The notes under the pieces were generated by a model. It saw nothing but the letters and a program-made list of their open reading frames with translations. It did no database searches and was not told where the DNA came from. A DNA stretch of 64,000 nt from Bacteroidota bacterium (GTDB taxonomy: Bacteria > Bacteroidota > Bacteroidia > B-17B0 > Aurantibacillaceae), in the NCBI GenBank assembly GCA_018267655.1, contig JAFDYB010000086.1, positions 1-64,000 on the forward strand, given 5' to 3'. This document shows positions 46,758 to 54,339 of the stretch, one piece after another. Each line of letters opens with the position of its first letter. The first letter of the stretch is position 1. The position numbers and the translations under genes were made by a program.

Positions 46758-47624
46758 CTATAGTGTATCTTTTGCACATCTAAATCCTAAATTAGAAATG
46801 GTATAATTTGCTTTAATAGATGAGCGCATTCCAAATCGCATAAAAGCAGCGTAGTTCATAACATCTGTTGCGCTGGTTGCACTACCTGCACAAAACAAAT
46901 TTTTATCATCGTATTTACCGGTACGAGAGTCGCCGGTTGTAAGCACTGAATTAAAATCATCTGTCCATTCCCAAATTAAATCAAACATATTATATACTCC
47001 CCAGTAATTGGGAGCCGTTTGTTTTACCGAGTTATATTGTCTTTCTTTTTGTAAGTACAAATCAACAATCTTATTTGAGTACGAAGGTTTGTTTCGTGCA
47101 TTAAATGTATCAGCATCAGCCATTGCAACAAATTCCCATTCATCTAATGTTACTAATCTTTTACCGGCGCATTTAGCAAATGTATTTGCTGCGTACCATG
47201 ATACAAAACATATAGGAGCGTCGGGTTTAGCATTTTTAGGCAATTCTAAATCTGATGGCCAATCACGCAAATAAGTATTGTCAGTAAAAATTTTTTTAAT
47301 TTTTGATTTTCTCCATTGAGGATTAATTTTCACAAATTCTAAAAACTCTTTATTTGTTACCGGGCGTTCGTCAATTAAAAAAGGTTTAACGTTAACTGTT
47401 GCTGTGTTTGATCCAAAAAAGGGTTTATAATTTCCTCCTTTTATGTAAACCATCTTAACATTTGCTTTAATTAAATATAAAGAATCGGGGACATTTAAAA
47501 ATTGTGTTTTTTCACTTTTATGCTCCGTATTTTCTTCTTTGATACACGATTCTATAAAAAATAAAAGGAAACAGATGGGCACAATAATCACAAAGCGCCT
47601 GCATTTATATTTTTCTACTACCAA
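46758..47624 (-). CDS. FGE/SUMF1-fold lipoprotein linked to nirK
   Basis: This is a protein of about 288 residues with the formylglycine-generating-enzyme (SUMF1/EgtB/PvdO) fold: MVYIKGGNYKPFFG, DERPVTNKEFLEFVK, PICFVSWYAANTFAKCAGKRL, LDEWEFVAMAD and WEWTDDF, ending SNLGFRCAKD. An SpII signal ends in FIESC. In place of the RGGSW catalytic region with its Cys pair it has FCAGSATSATDVMNYAAFM, so formylglycine synthesis is doubtful. TTG 47624, just after the nirK stop, gives a proper lipoprotein signal. An ATG at 47678 would overlap nirK by 50 bp. Its role is unknown. The placement nirK-FGE-SCO suggests maturation or assembly of nitrite reductase. Confidence 0.82.
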   Translation of the reverse strand: MVVEKYKCRRFVIIVPICFLLFFIESCIKEENTEHKSEKTQFLNVPDSLYLIKANVKMVYIKGGNYKPFFGSNTATVNVKPFLIDERPVTNKEFLEFVKINPQWRKSKIKKIFTDNTYLRDWPSDLELPKNAKPDAPICFVSWYAANTFAKCAGKRLVTLDEWEFVAMADADTFNARNKPSYSNKIVDLYLQKERQYNSVKQTAPNYWGVYNMFDLIWEWTDDFNSVLTTGDSRTGKYDDKNLFCAGSATSATDVMNYAAFMRFGMRSSIKANYTISNLGFRCAKDTL

Positions 47625-47628
47625 TAAA

Positions 47629-48699
47629 CTATTCTGCAGCAGCAGTTTTATTTGAAGAGTAAATTTTTGGGTTGGCATTTCCGCTTACTTTTAATTTTCC
47701 GATACACCCTTTATTAAACGCTCTTGATAAAGAATGATCAACCAAAACATACTCACCCGGAACATCAACTTTAAATTCAACAATTGTTGCACCGCCGGCA
47801 GGTATCATTGTTGTTTGAATATTATGCGAAACAGTAGAACCACCCTCTATATATACATTATCGAAAATTTCGCCAATCACGTGAAAAGACGAAGTTAGGT
47901 TTGGTCCACCGTTTCCAACAAATAAACGAATGGTTTCGCCAACTTTTGCTTCAAGTTTATTAGCTCCTAACAACGATCCTTTTTTACCATTAAATAAAAC
48001 ATAATCCGGTTCTTCTGCTACTGCTTTATCGTTATTAAATTCCATTAAACCTTTCTTAATTGTAGATGCTTTTGTATAAAAATCACCTTGCATTATATAA
48101 AATTCTTTATCAACTGGCTTCAACCCTCCCGCAGGTTCAACTAAAATTAGGCCATACATGCCATTACCAATATGCATTGGCACAGGAGGTGCAGCACAAT
48201 GGTAAACATAAAGACCGGGATTAATTGCTTTAAATGTAAACGACGATTCTTTGCCGGGAGCCGAGGTTGTAACGGCAGCTCCACCTCCCGGACCTGTTAC
48301 AGCATGTAAATCAATGTTGTGAGGCATTACACTATTTGCTGCATTTTTAAGATTCAAAGTGATTTCATCACCTTCTCTAACTCTAATAAAACTTCCGGGA
48401 ACGGTTCCATTAAATGTCCAAAATGTGTAATGGATACTATCTGCTATTATTCCTTCTATTTCAGAAGTTTCTAAATTAACTATTAATTTTTTTGCGCCTC
48501 TATTACCAATAGGTGCAGGTACATTAGGGGCACCTGTTACTTGCAGCGCTTCGGGGTTTCCTTCTGCAACTATATCTGCAGCCGATGTAATATTTGCGGT
48601 AGAATTAGACGCATCTGCTTTAGTGCTATTCGTTGAGCAACTTAACATTACGGTTGCTATTGTAATCGTTGCTAAAAAATTTATACGTGTTGTTGTCAT
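47629..48699 (-). CDS. nirK: Copper-containing nitrite reductase, lipoprotein form
   Basis: NirK reduces nitrite to nitric oxide, here probably on a membrane facing the periplasm, since the signal ends in MLSCS (lipid-anchored C21). The 356 residues form two cupredoxin domains. Type 1 copper ligands are H127, C168, H176 and M181. Type 2 ligands are H132, H167 and H322. Catalytic D130 and H273 are present ([17 protein letters not shown]). The loop CAAPPVPMH is one residue shorter than in classical Alcaligenes-type enzymes. It leads a unit with the FGE-fold protein and SCO, behind a porin gene. No norB or nosZ is in the window. Confidence 0.93.
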   Translation of the reverse strand: MTTTRINFLATITIATVMLSCSTNSTKADASNSTANITSAADIVAEGNPEALQVTGAPNVPAPIGNRGAKKLIVNLETSEIEGIIADSIHYTFWTFNGTVPGSFIRVREGDEITLNLKNAANSVMPHNIDLHAVTGPGGGAAVTTSAPGKESSFTFKAINPGLYVYHCAAPPVPMHIGNGMYGLILVEPAGGLKPVDKEFYIMQGDFYTKASTIKKGLMEFNNDKAVAEEPDYVLFNGKKGSLLGANKLEAKVGETIRLFVGNGGPNLTSSFHVIGEIFDNVYIEGGSTVSHNIQTTMIPAGGATIVEFKVDVPGEYVLVDHSLSRAFNKGCIGKLKVSGNANPKIYSSNKTAAAE

Positions 48700-48856
48700 A
48701 TGGTATGATATTTAATTATTTCTTGATAGATACAGTATATACTTAACTTATTGCAATAGTCAAACTTAACCAATATCAATTTTAACTGATTATTTTTTAC
48801 ATTTAATTATAAAGTTGTTTCTAGTTAAGGACATTGTAGATATTCTTTTCATTCTG

Positions 48857-48883
48857 CAAAGTTATTTCGTTTCTATTTAACAA
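48857..48883 (-). promoter_or_regulatory. Possible promoter for nirK
   Basis: On the minus strand TTG (48883-48881) and TAACTTTG (48864-48857, matching TAnnTTTG) are separated by 16 bp. This would leave a leader of about 150 nt before the nirK ATG. I could not find a convincing FNR/CRP-type dyad in that leader. Confidence 0.4.
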
Positions 48884-48941
48884 TAAAATTTAAGGACTGA
48901 TTTTTATCATTTTTTTTAAAAATATTTTTATTTTAAACGCA

Positions 48942-50294
48942 TTAAAATTTAGATTTAAATAATTGTGGTGTTATATTTACGCTTGTCCACACCCATTGTT
49001 GAAAATATTTTCCATTAGGGATATTTTTCAAAAAATTTACGGTAGGTGTGGTTAAATAAAATGAATAGCCTACCTCAAATGTAGCAAATTTGTTAAGCTT
49101 ATATAATGCATATAAGTCTGCTTCTTGACCCAAGTTCGAGTCATATACTTTTGAAATATCTTTAATATTATTGGGCGTTACAAATTGGTGAAGAGCAAGG
49201 TTGATAGATGAATTACCTTTGTTTTTACAGGTGATTTTAAAATAAGAATCTGATATACCTGCATTTTTATGAGAATTACCAACATAGTAATAGTCCATAT
49301 TTCCATAAAATTTATGACCGGTATGAAAGTATGGATTAAACGCCGTGTTAATATTTTGAGAACTACCTACATTATTACCGCTTACTAAATCACTACCCAT
49401 TCCAATAAAAAAAGCATCATTGATTTTATAACTAATACTTGCCGATGCTAAATAAGCTTGTGTTGTTACACCAAAACTGTTTTGCCCACATTGAAAATAA
49501 CCTATTAGCATAGCTGATATTTTTTGGCAATTGTAATAAAAATTAATTCCAAATGTTTGATTATAATATACGACTGTATCTCTTGCAGAAATTGTAGATT
49601 GTTGAAACCCAAGGTTTGTAGCAAGCAAAGTTATTTTAGATTTTTTTCCAATAGGGAGCAATCCCCAAACAGTTTGCATCCATTTATAAGGAAAAGCATC
49701 TGTTGTATTGTAAGAATTACCAGAAACGTTAGAATAATTATTACCATAAAGTGTTTTATAGTTTTGATTGTAGGCAAAAAAACTTTTTATCTCAAAATTA
49801 TTTTTATTAAAATTTAAAGATACAGCATCATGCACCCTACCTCCTTGCAACCAATCAGTTTCACCAAAAAAACGCTCATCATCTAGCGAAATTACTTGAC
49901 GACCTATTTTAACGTTAACAAAATCTGAAATTCGTAATTTTGACCAAGCTTCAAATATAGCTATTTTATTTCCTCCATTTTCAATGCCTTGCACCATATT
50001 AGCTTGCCCCCATATACCTAGTGTTTGCGGAGAAATTTTCACAATTAAACTGCTTTTATATTTATAATCAAACGAAAGTCGAATGCGATCGCTTATAAGT
50101 GCTGCAGGCAGTTCATTTGGCGCTAAAGGCCTATAAGTACCATCTCTAAACTCAAACCTTGTACGAAGCTGAGCATAAATAGCCAACTGATTTTCGGAGG
50201 TGTCTATCTCTTGAGCTTTAATACTTTGGAATAGAAAAAAAGAATTAAAAAAAACAAATAAAACAGTAATCCTTGATAAAATAAGTTGCTTCAT
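48942..50294 (-). CDS. Outer-membrane porin, alginate-export-like
   Basis: This 450-residue protein has a signal peptide (FFNSFFLFQSIKAQ) and a beta-barrel resembling the alginate_exp family. It shows AQLRTRFEFRDGTYRPL near the start, SDRIRLSFDYKYKSSL, FEAWSKLRIS, VKIGRQVISLDDERFFGE with WLQGGR, and a C-terminal aromatic strand. Such barrels often accompany denitrification genes in Bacteroidota and may pass nitrite or nitrate, but this is unproven. It sits upstream of nirK on the same strand, with a 242-bp gap that may hold a separate nirK promoter. Confidence 0.8.
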   Translation of the reverse strand: MKQLILSRITVLFVFFNSFFLFQSIKAQEIDTSENQLAIYAQLRTRFEFRDGTYRPLAPNELPAALISDRIRLSFDYKYKSSLIVKISPQTLGIWGQANMVQGIENGGNKIAIFEAWSKLRISDFVNVKIGRQVISLDDERFFGETDWLQGGRVHDAVSLNFNKNNFEIKSFFAYNQNYKTLYGNNYSNVSGNSYNTTDAFPYKWMQTVWGLLPIGKKSKITLLATNLGFQQSTISARDTVVYYNQTFGINFYYNCQKISAMLIGYFQCGQNSFGVTTQAYLASASISYKINDAFFIGMGSDLVSGNNVGSSQNINTAFNPYFHTGHKFYGNMDYYYVGNSHKNAGISDSYFKITCKNKGNSSINLALHQFVTPNNIKDISKVYDSNLGQEADLYALYKLNKFATFEVGYSFYLTTPTVNFLKNIPNGKYFQQWVWTSVNITPQLFKSKF

Positions 50295-50313
50295 GTTTTT
50301 TATTTTATTAGCA

Positions 50314-50321
50314 CAAAACTA
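50314..50321 (-). promoter_or_regulatory. -7 element for the porin gene
   Basis: On the minus strand TAGTTTTG (50321 to 50314) matches TAnnTTTG, 19 bp before the ATG at 50294. CAAA runs upstream could provide a -33 TTTG. Confidence 0.5.
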
Positions 50322-50682
50322 ATTTCAAATCAAATCAAACGCTATGATGAAAATTCTTTAACATCAATGATTTTAATCACGGTAAATATTCCCAGTAAAG
50401 AATAAGCTGGTAAATTACATTGTAAATTTTTTATTAAAACAATCGATATAAATTCAAATATATTTTAACCCAAAAAACATAAAATTATTTTTTGAAAAAG
50501 CAATTTAAAAAAGGATAGCAAATTAAACTATAATACGTTTTCCTTTGCATAACAAAAAAAACAATCAATATCTTTACGTACAAAATAACTGCACTTAAAA
50601 AATAATTGCAATTTTGAAATAAATAATAACGAAGAACGAAGAAGAAACAAATGGTTGATACCTTATTACAAAAAACTCACCT
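50322..50682. other. AT-rich gap between divergent porin and endonuclease genes
   Basis: No gene or convincing repeat family is seen. Apart from the porin promoter the segment holds only short AT-rich runs and a small direct repeat (AACGAAGAACGAAGAAG near 50629-50645). An operator for nitrogen-oxide control could lie here, but I see no clear dyad. Confidence 0.5.
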
Positions 50683-51279
50683 ATGATAAAAAAAATATTC
50701 CTTTTACCTATTTATGTTGCATTTGTAGTTTCCTTTAAACAAGAAAATAATTTAAAATTTATTGATAAAGGAATTTATAAAGTATGGTATTCTGAAGAGT
50801 ACCGAAATCCTGTAAAGGTAGTTTATTCTGTATATCATTTTACCGAAAATAAAGATGTAAATAGAAAGGGTCTAAATTTTTACAGCGAAAAAGGCATAAA
50901 AACAGCTTCTTCAAAAGATTTTGCCGGAAATGACTATGATAAAGGTCATTTATGCCCTGCCGAAACTTTTTCATCAACAAAAGAAGAAATGAAAATTACC
51001 TTCTCTTACGTTAATTGCTCAGTTCAATATTATGAATTAAATAGAGGTTTGTGGGCAAAATTAGAACATTTGGAACGAAAATGGAGTGCGCAAGACTCAT
51101 TAATTGTTACCGTTGAATTAGTTTTTGACACTCCTGTAAAAAAACTACCTACCGGCACTGCAATTCCAAAAACATTTAAAAAAAACATTCATTTTTATCA
51201 CGCAAATAAAACAGAGTCTTATTCGTTTCCTAACGCCGAGTGTAAAATGCCTTTAGAGAGTTACAGAATTAATTTTTGA
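50683..51279 (+). CDS. DNA/RNA non-specific endonuclease (NUC1-like)
   Basis: This is a 198-residue beta-beta-alpha-metal nuclease, probably exported, since the N-terminus is hydrophobic (FLLPIYVAFVVSF). The active-site motif is YDKGHLCPAETF with catalytic H89, where most members have DRGH. The metal Asn is N120 in ELNRGLWAKLE. Length is near the minimal family size. It could serve in nutrient scavenging from DNA, or in competition. No immunity protein or secretion tag is seen beside it. Confidence 0.85.
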   Translation: MIKKIFLLPIYVAFVVSFKQENNLKFIDKGIYKVWYSEEYRNPVKVVYSVYHFTENKDVNRKGLNFYSEKGIKTASSKDFAGNDYDKGHLCPAETFSSTKEEMKITFSYVNCSVQYYELNRGLWAKLEHLERKWSAQDSLIVTVELVFDTPVKKLPTGTAIPKTFKKNIHFYHANKTESYSFPNAECKMPLESYRINF

Positions 51280-51327
51280 AAAAGGAATCTCTTCTTAATC
51301 AATAAATTTAGACTTTAATGAGTAAAT

Positions 51328-51488
51328 AAAGGGTCATTCATAAAAGTTGAGAGAAACAGTTAAGTAAATAATTTTTGTAGTCTAAAGAGAAAAAATTTAA
51401 TATCAGTAACTCCTCTTAAATTGGCTCTAAAGTTTTTGAGTTTTGAGTAAAACGATTCGGCATTTGCACTTGGTATTACTATCAAAAT
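51328..51488 (-). pseudogene. 3' remnant of a transposase (ISAon1/ISL3-like) with IS end
   Basis: On the minus strand, 51488-51360 reads ILIVIPSANAESFYSKLKNF then RANLRGVTDIKFFLFRLQ and a stop. This is the conserved C-terminus of Bacteroidota ISAon1/ISL3-like transposases. Just after the stop, CTCAACTTTTATGAATGACCC (51349-51329) looks like the terminal inverted repeat. The rest of the element is missing, and the remnant abuts the stop of the deacetylase gene. Confidence 0.8.
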
Positions 51489-52259
51489 TTAAGAATTTAA
51501 TAAGAAACTTAGAGGGCAAAATTGAGCTTCTGATTTAAAAGCTAAAATAAAATTTTCTAAGCGATTGCATAGATTGCTGCCATTATTTTTTTTAACATAA
51601 AAAGGAATATTTGCATGCTCCCACGGGGTAAACTCCCACGGGTGCAGATATATATTTAAAAAATTTCTTTTTTTAAGTTCAATTTTGCATAAAAACAAAT
51701 ACAATTTAAAAGGTAAATTTTTAAAACTTAGCCAAAATAAAGGGATTCTTAAAAAAGTTGAAACAGAAGCCGGTATTTCGGTAATTTGCCCCTTTAAAAA
51801 GATATGTCTTTTTGAATTAAAATGATTGTATTTACCAGGCAAATAAGTTGGGTTGATTGACGAATCGTATAAATAGCCGGCAGCATGCAAATACTTAACA
51901 CTTACATTATTCATCCTAGGCATTCTAAAACCATAAACAGGCTTTTTAATAATGTCCTCCAGTTCTTTTTTTGATAATGCATAATCGCTCTCTGAAAAAG
52001 AGGAGTGAAAATAGCTGTGCGAAGCTATTTCGTGAGTAACAGCTATTTTTTTAATTAGTTCTACGTTGTGCTTTGCATAATTTGCCGTACAAAAAAAAGT
52101 ACATTCAACATTGTGTTTATCTAAAATATTTAAAACCTTTAAAACACCATTAGTTGAAATGCTTAATTGTTTTTCAAAATCTAAATTATTTCCAAATTCA
52201 TTTGGCAAATCAAACTCTTCTAAATCAAAAGTTAAGCAAATTTTTTTATTTTGTTGCAT
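51489..52259 (-). CDS. Polysaccharide deacetylase-family protein
   Basis: This 256-residue protein has the NodB homology fold that removes acetyl groups from glycans. Motif 1 is CLTFDLEEFDLP with the catalytic Asp, motif 2 is HEIASHSYFHSSF with the metal histidines, and GFRMPRMN fits motif 3. YLHPWEFTPWEH resembles the DUF3473-type C-terminus seen in exopolysaccharide clusters. It is the last gene of the unit with a glycosyltransferase and a DUF2029 protein (40-bp gap). Its 3' end meets the transposase remnant directly. Confidence 0.88.
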   Translation of the reverse strand: MQQNKKICLTFDLEEFDLPNEFGNNLDFEKQLSISTNGVLKVLNILDKHNVECTFFCTANYAKHNVELIKKIAVTHEIASHSYFHSSFSESDYALSKKELEDIIKKPVYGFRMPRMNNVSVKYLHAAGYLYDSSINPTYLPGKYNHFNSKRHIFLKGQITEIPASVSTFLRIPLFWLSFKNLPFKLYLFLCKIELKKRNFLNIYLHPWEFTPWEHANIPFYVKKNNGSNLCNRLENFILAFKSEAQFCPLSFLLNS

Positions 52260-52299
52260 TTTGATTTTTATGTATTAAAAATGTAACTGTTTTCATAAA

Positions 52300-53016
52300 T
52301 TAAAATTTAATTCTCATTAAAAAAATTCTTGCAAAATTAACCGCTTCAACAAGCATTGTTTTATACGACATTTTGCTAAATATTATATTTGATTTTAAAG
52401 TTAAATCAATGCTTGTTAATTTAATATCTTTGTTTTTAGTCGCTTTTAAAATAAACTCGGTATCAAATAAAAAGCGGTTTATTTTAGTGGTTAGCATTAT
52501 TTTTTTCCCTTTTTCATTAAAAGCCTTTAGACCTGATTGGGTATCTGCATGTGGTAATTGCAAAATTTTTTCATTTAAAAAAATACATGTTTTATTTATA
52601 AAATTTCTTTTAAATGATAGGTGATTGTTATACTCTTTTGTTCTTGTACCAAAAACAACATCAAATCTATTTTGAGATAATAACTCTGCAATAGATTTTA
52701 TGTTTTGAAAAATATATGGGAAATCATAATCGGTATAAACGTAGTAATTTGAATTAGCATTCATCAACCCATGCCTAACAGCAGCACCTTTTCCTTTATT
52801 TGTACTTAAATGTAAAAAATCAACTTTGCTAATTTGGGAGATGTAATTGATTTGCGTTTGATATATATTTTTTTTAGAGCCATCATTTACTAAAACAAAA
52901 TTAATGTCAAACTCTCCTAACAACTCTATTATTAAATTATAATTTTTTAAAAAAACATGCTCCCACCCAACAGGTGGATTATAAATGGGTAATATAATAC
53001 TTATGCTATTTTTCAA
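52300..53016 (-). CDS. Family 2 glycosyltransferase (dolichyl-phosphate-sugar-synthase-like)
   Basis: This is a GT2 enzyme of about 238 residues that probably moves a sugar from a nucleotide donor to a lipid carrier. It shows SIISIILPIYNP-type start residues, FVLVNDGSK, NKGKGAAVRHGLMNA, the metal-binding YTDYDFPY and DTQSGLKAFN. There is no C-terminal membrane domain. The start is uncertain. TTG at 53016 overlaps the upstream stop by 11 bp and gives a typical N-terminus. ATG at 53064 would overlap by 59 bp. The context with a GT87-like membrane protein suggests a lipid-linked glycan pathway. Confidence 0.85.
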   Translation of the reverse strand: MKNSISIILPIYNPPVGWEHVFLKNYNLIIELLGEFDINFVLVNDGSKKNIYQTQINYISQISKVDFLHLSTNKGKGAAVRHGLMNANSNYYVYTDYDFPYIFQNIKSIAELLSQNRFDVVFGTRTKEYNNHLSFKRNFINKTCIFLNEKILQLPHADTQSGLKAFNEKGKKIMLTTKINRFLFDTEFILKATKNKDIKLTSIDLTLKSNIIFSKMSYKTMLVEAVNFARIFLMRIKF

Positions 53017-54184
53017 CTGCAAATTCTGTTTTTTGAATAATATTTTTATTTTGAAATAATTCAATTAAAATTTTAAGCCATATTAATGTGCAGGGCCAAA
53101 CTTTACTCTTGTACTCATATAAAAATTGACGTACTCCGCTTGGATACAAATCAGTACGAGATAATACACAAAAAATTAAAAATAAAATAAATAAGAATGT
53201 ATTTACACTATTTTTTTGCGCAGTTATATACCAAATACTTACGCCGGTTGCGGCAATTACATAAGTGGGAGATTCAGCTGCGTGATTAAAAATAATTATA
53301 AAAACTAACAAAAGCGAAAGCAACAACAACTGATAATTTAAGGTTAATTGTTGCTTTATATGTACAAAAGGAAATAAGGTTAGCATAAGGGCTAAAAGTT
53401 GAAGTATAAAAAAATGCGATGACATTATAGAAAGTTTCATTAATAAAGCCATTACTGAAAATGATTTTGATATTTCGTTTGAAGATGTATCCGTGGCAAG
53501 GCTTTTAAACCAAAGTTGATTTACCTCTACTAATCTATCCCAGTTTATTTTAAACAAGGGAACAAGTGATATAATTATTACTATACACAAAGTATAAACG
53601 ATAATATGTAATTTTTTTTTTGTTGATAATGCAAAAATGCCTACTAAAGCAGGATAAACTTTAATTATAAAACTAAAACTTATTGAAAAAGCAGCCATAA
53701 TGGGTTTGTTTTCTTTTATATAACCAAAAGCAAACAATATGCCGGCAACAACCAATAAGTTTGTTTGTAAGTTTTGCATGCACGTAATTATTTCCGGCAG
53801 GCATATAATAAAAATAAGGTTTTTATTTTGCTTTGATAATTGTAGTTTTGAAAGTGATAAATAATAGAGTAATATAGATAGATATAAATAAACAAATGCT
53901 CCAATAAAACCGGGTAAAGTAAAAATTGGGTATAGGATAAATACAAATTGAGGAGGGTAAAGATACCTATCCCAAATATAATTTTTATAAAGGAAAAAAT
54001 CATAAGGGTTAGCTCCGACAATTATTTTATTGTATGCATTTTTAAAAATTTCAAAAATTCCAAAATCATTTAAAATATATGTTTGAGCGCTTATGACTGC
54101 GCTAATAATTAAAAGTGCAGTATGAAAAAATAAATCATTGTTAAGCAATAATTTTATAAAAGTATTTATTTTTTCTTTTTTCAT
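53006..54184 (-). CDS. DUF2029/GT87-like polytopic glycosyltransferase
   Basis: This 392-residue integral membrane protein has about ten to twelve hydrophobic segments. Its pattern is that of polyprenol-phosphate-mannose-dependent transferases: an early periplasmic acidic loop (NDFGIFEIF), ANPYDFF, YPPQF and the IKVYPAL segment. The sugar and acceptor are unknown. The ATG at 54184 lies 26 bp after a good promoter. The longer frame beginning at 54235 starts inside the rpsA terminator and is rejected. It leads the three-gene glycan unit. Confidence 0.82.
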   Translation of the reverse strand: MKKEKINTFIKLLLNNDLFFHTALLIISAVISAQTYILNDFGIFEIFKNAYNKIIVGANPYDFFLYKNYIWDRYLYPPQFVFILYPIFTLPGFIGAFVYLYLSILLYYLSLSKLQLSKQNKNLIFIICLPEIITCMQNLQTNLLVVAGILFAFGYIKENKPIMAAFSISFSFIIKVYPALVGIFALSTKKKLHIIVYTLCIVIIISLVPLFKINWDRLVEVNQLWFKSLATDTSSNEISKSFSVMALLMKLSIMSSHFFILQLLALMLTLFPFVHIKQQLTLNYQLLLLSLLLVFIIIFNHAAESPTYVIAATGVSIWYITAQKNSVNTFLFILFLIFCVLSRTDLYPSGVRQFLYEYKSKVWPCTLIWLKILIELFQNKNIIQKTEFAVEK

Positions 54185-54209
54185 TAATTTGAAACTGTTA
54201 TAGCAAAAG

Positions 54210-54217
54210 CAAATATA
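54210..54217 (-). promoter_or_regulatory. -7 element for the glycan operon
   Basis: On the minus strand TATATTTG (54217 to 54210) matches TAnnTTTG, 25 bp before the ATG at 54184 and just after the rpsA terminator. Confidence 0.6.
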
Positions 54218-54227
54218 CAATTTGTAT

Positions 54228-54265
54228 AAAACCAAAAACCCTACACGTTATGTGTAGGGTTTTGG
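54228..54265 (-). terminator. Rho-independent terminator of rpsA
   Basis: The stem CCAAAACCCTACAC / GTGTAGGGTTTTTGG (one bulge, loop of about 5 nt, 54232-54265) is followed on the minus strand by TTTTAT. It lies about 75 bp after the rpsA stop. Confidence 0.85.
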
Positions 54266-54339
54266 CTCTCAAAAACTAAAAAACCTGGCATGGTTTCTTA
54301 GTACCTTTACCAGCTCGTGGCAAGGAATTTTATGTAGGC

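Noticed and set aside
48700-48856. FNR/CRP-type operator before nirK
   Set aside because: Only half-site-like TTGAT and ATCAA fragments are present at unsuitable spacing. No convincing dyad was found.
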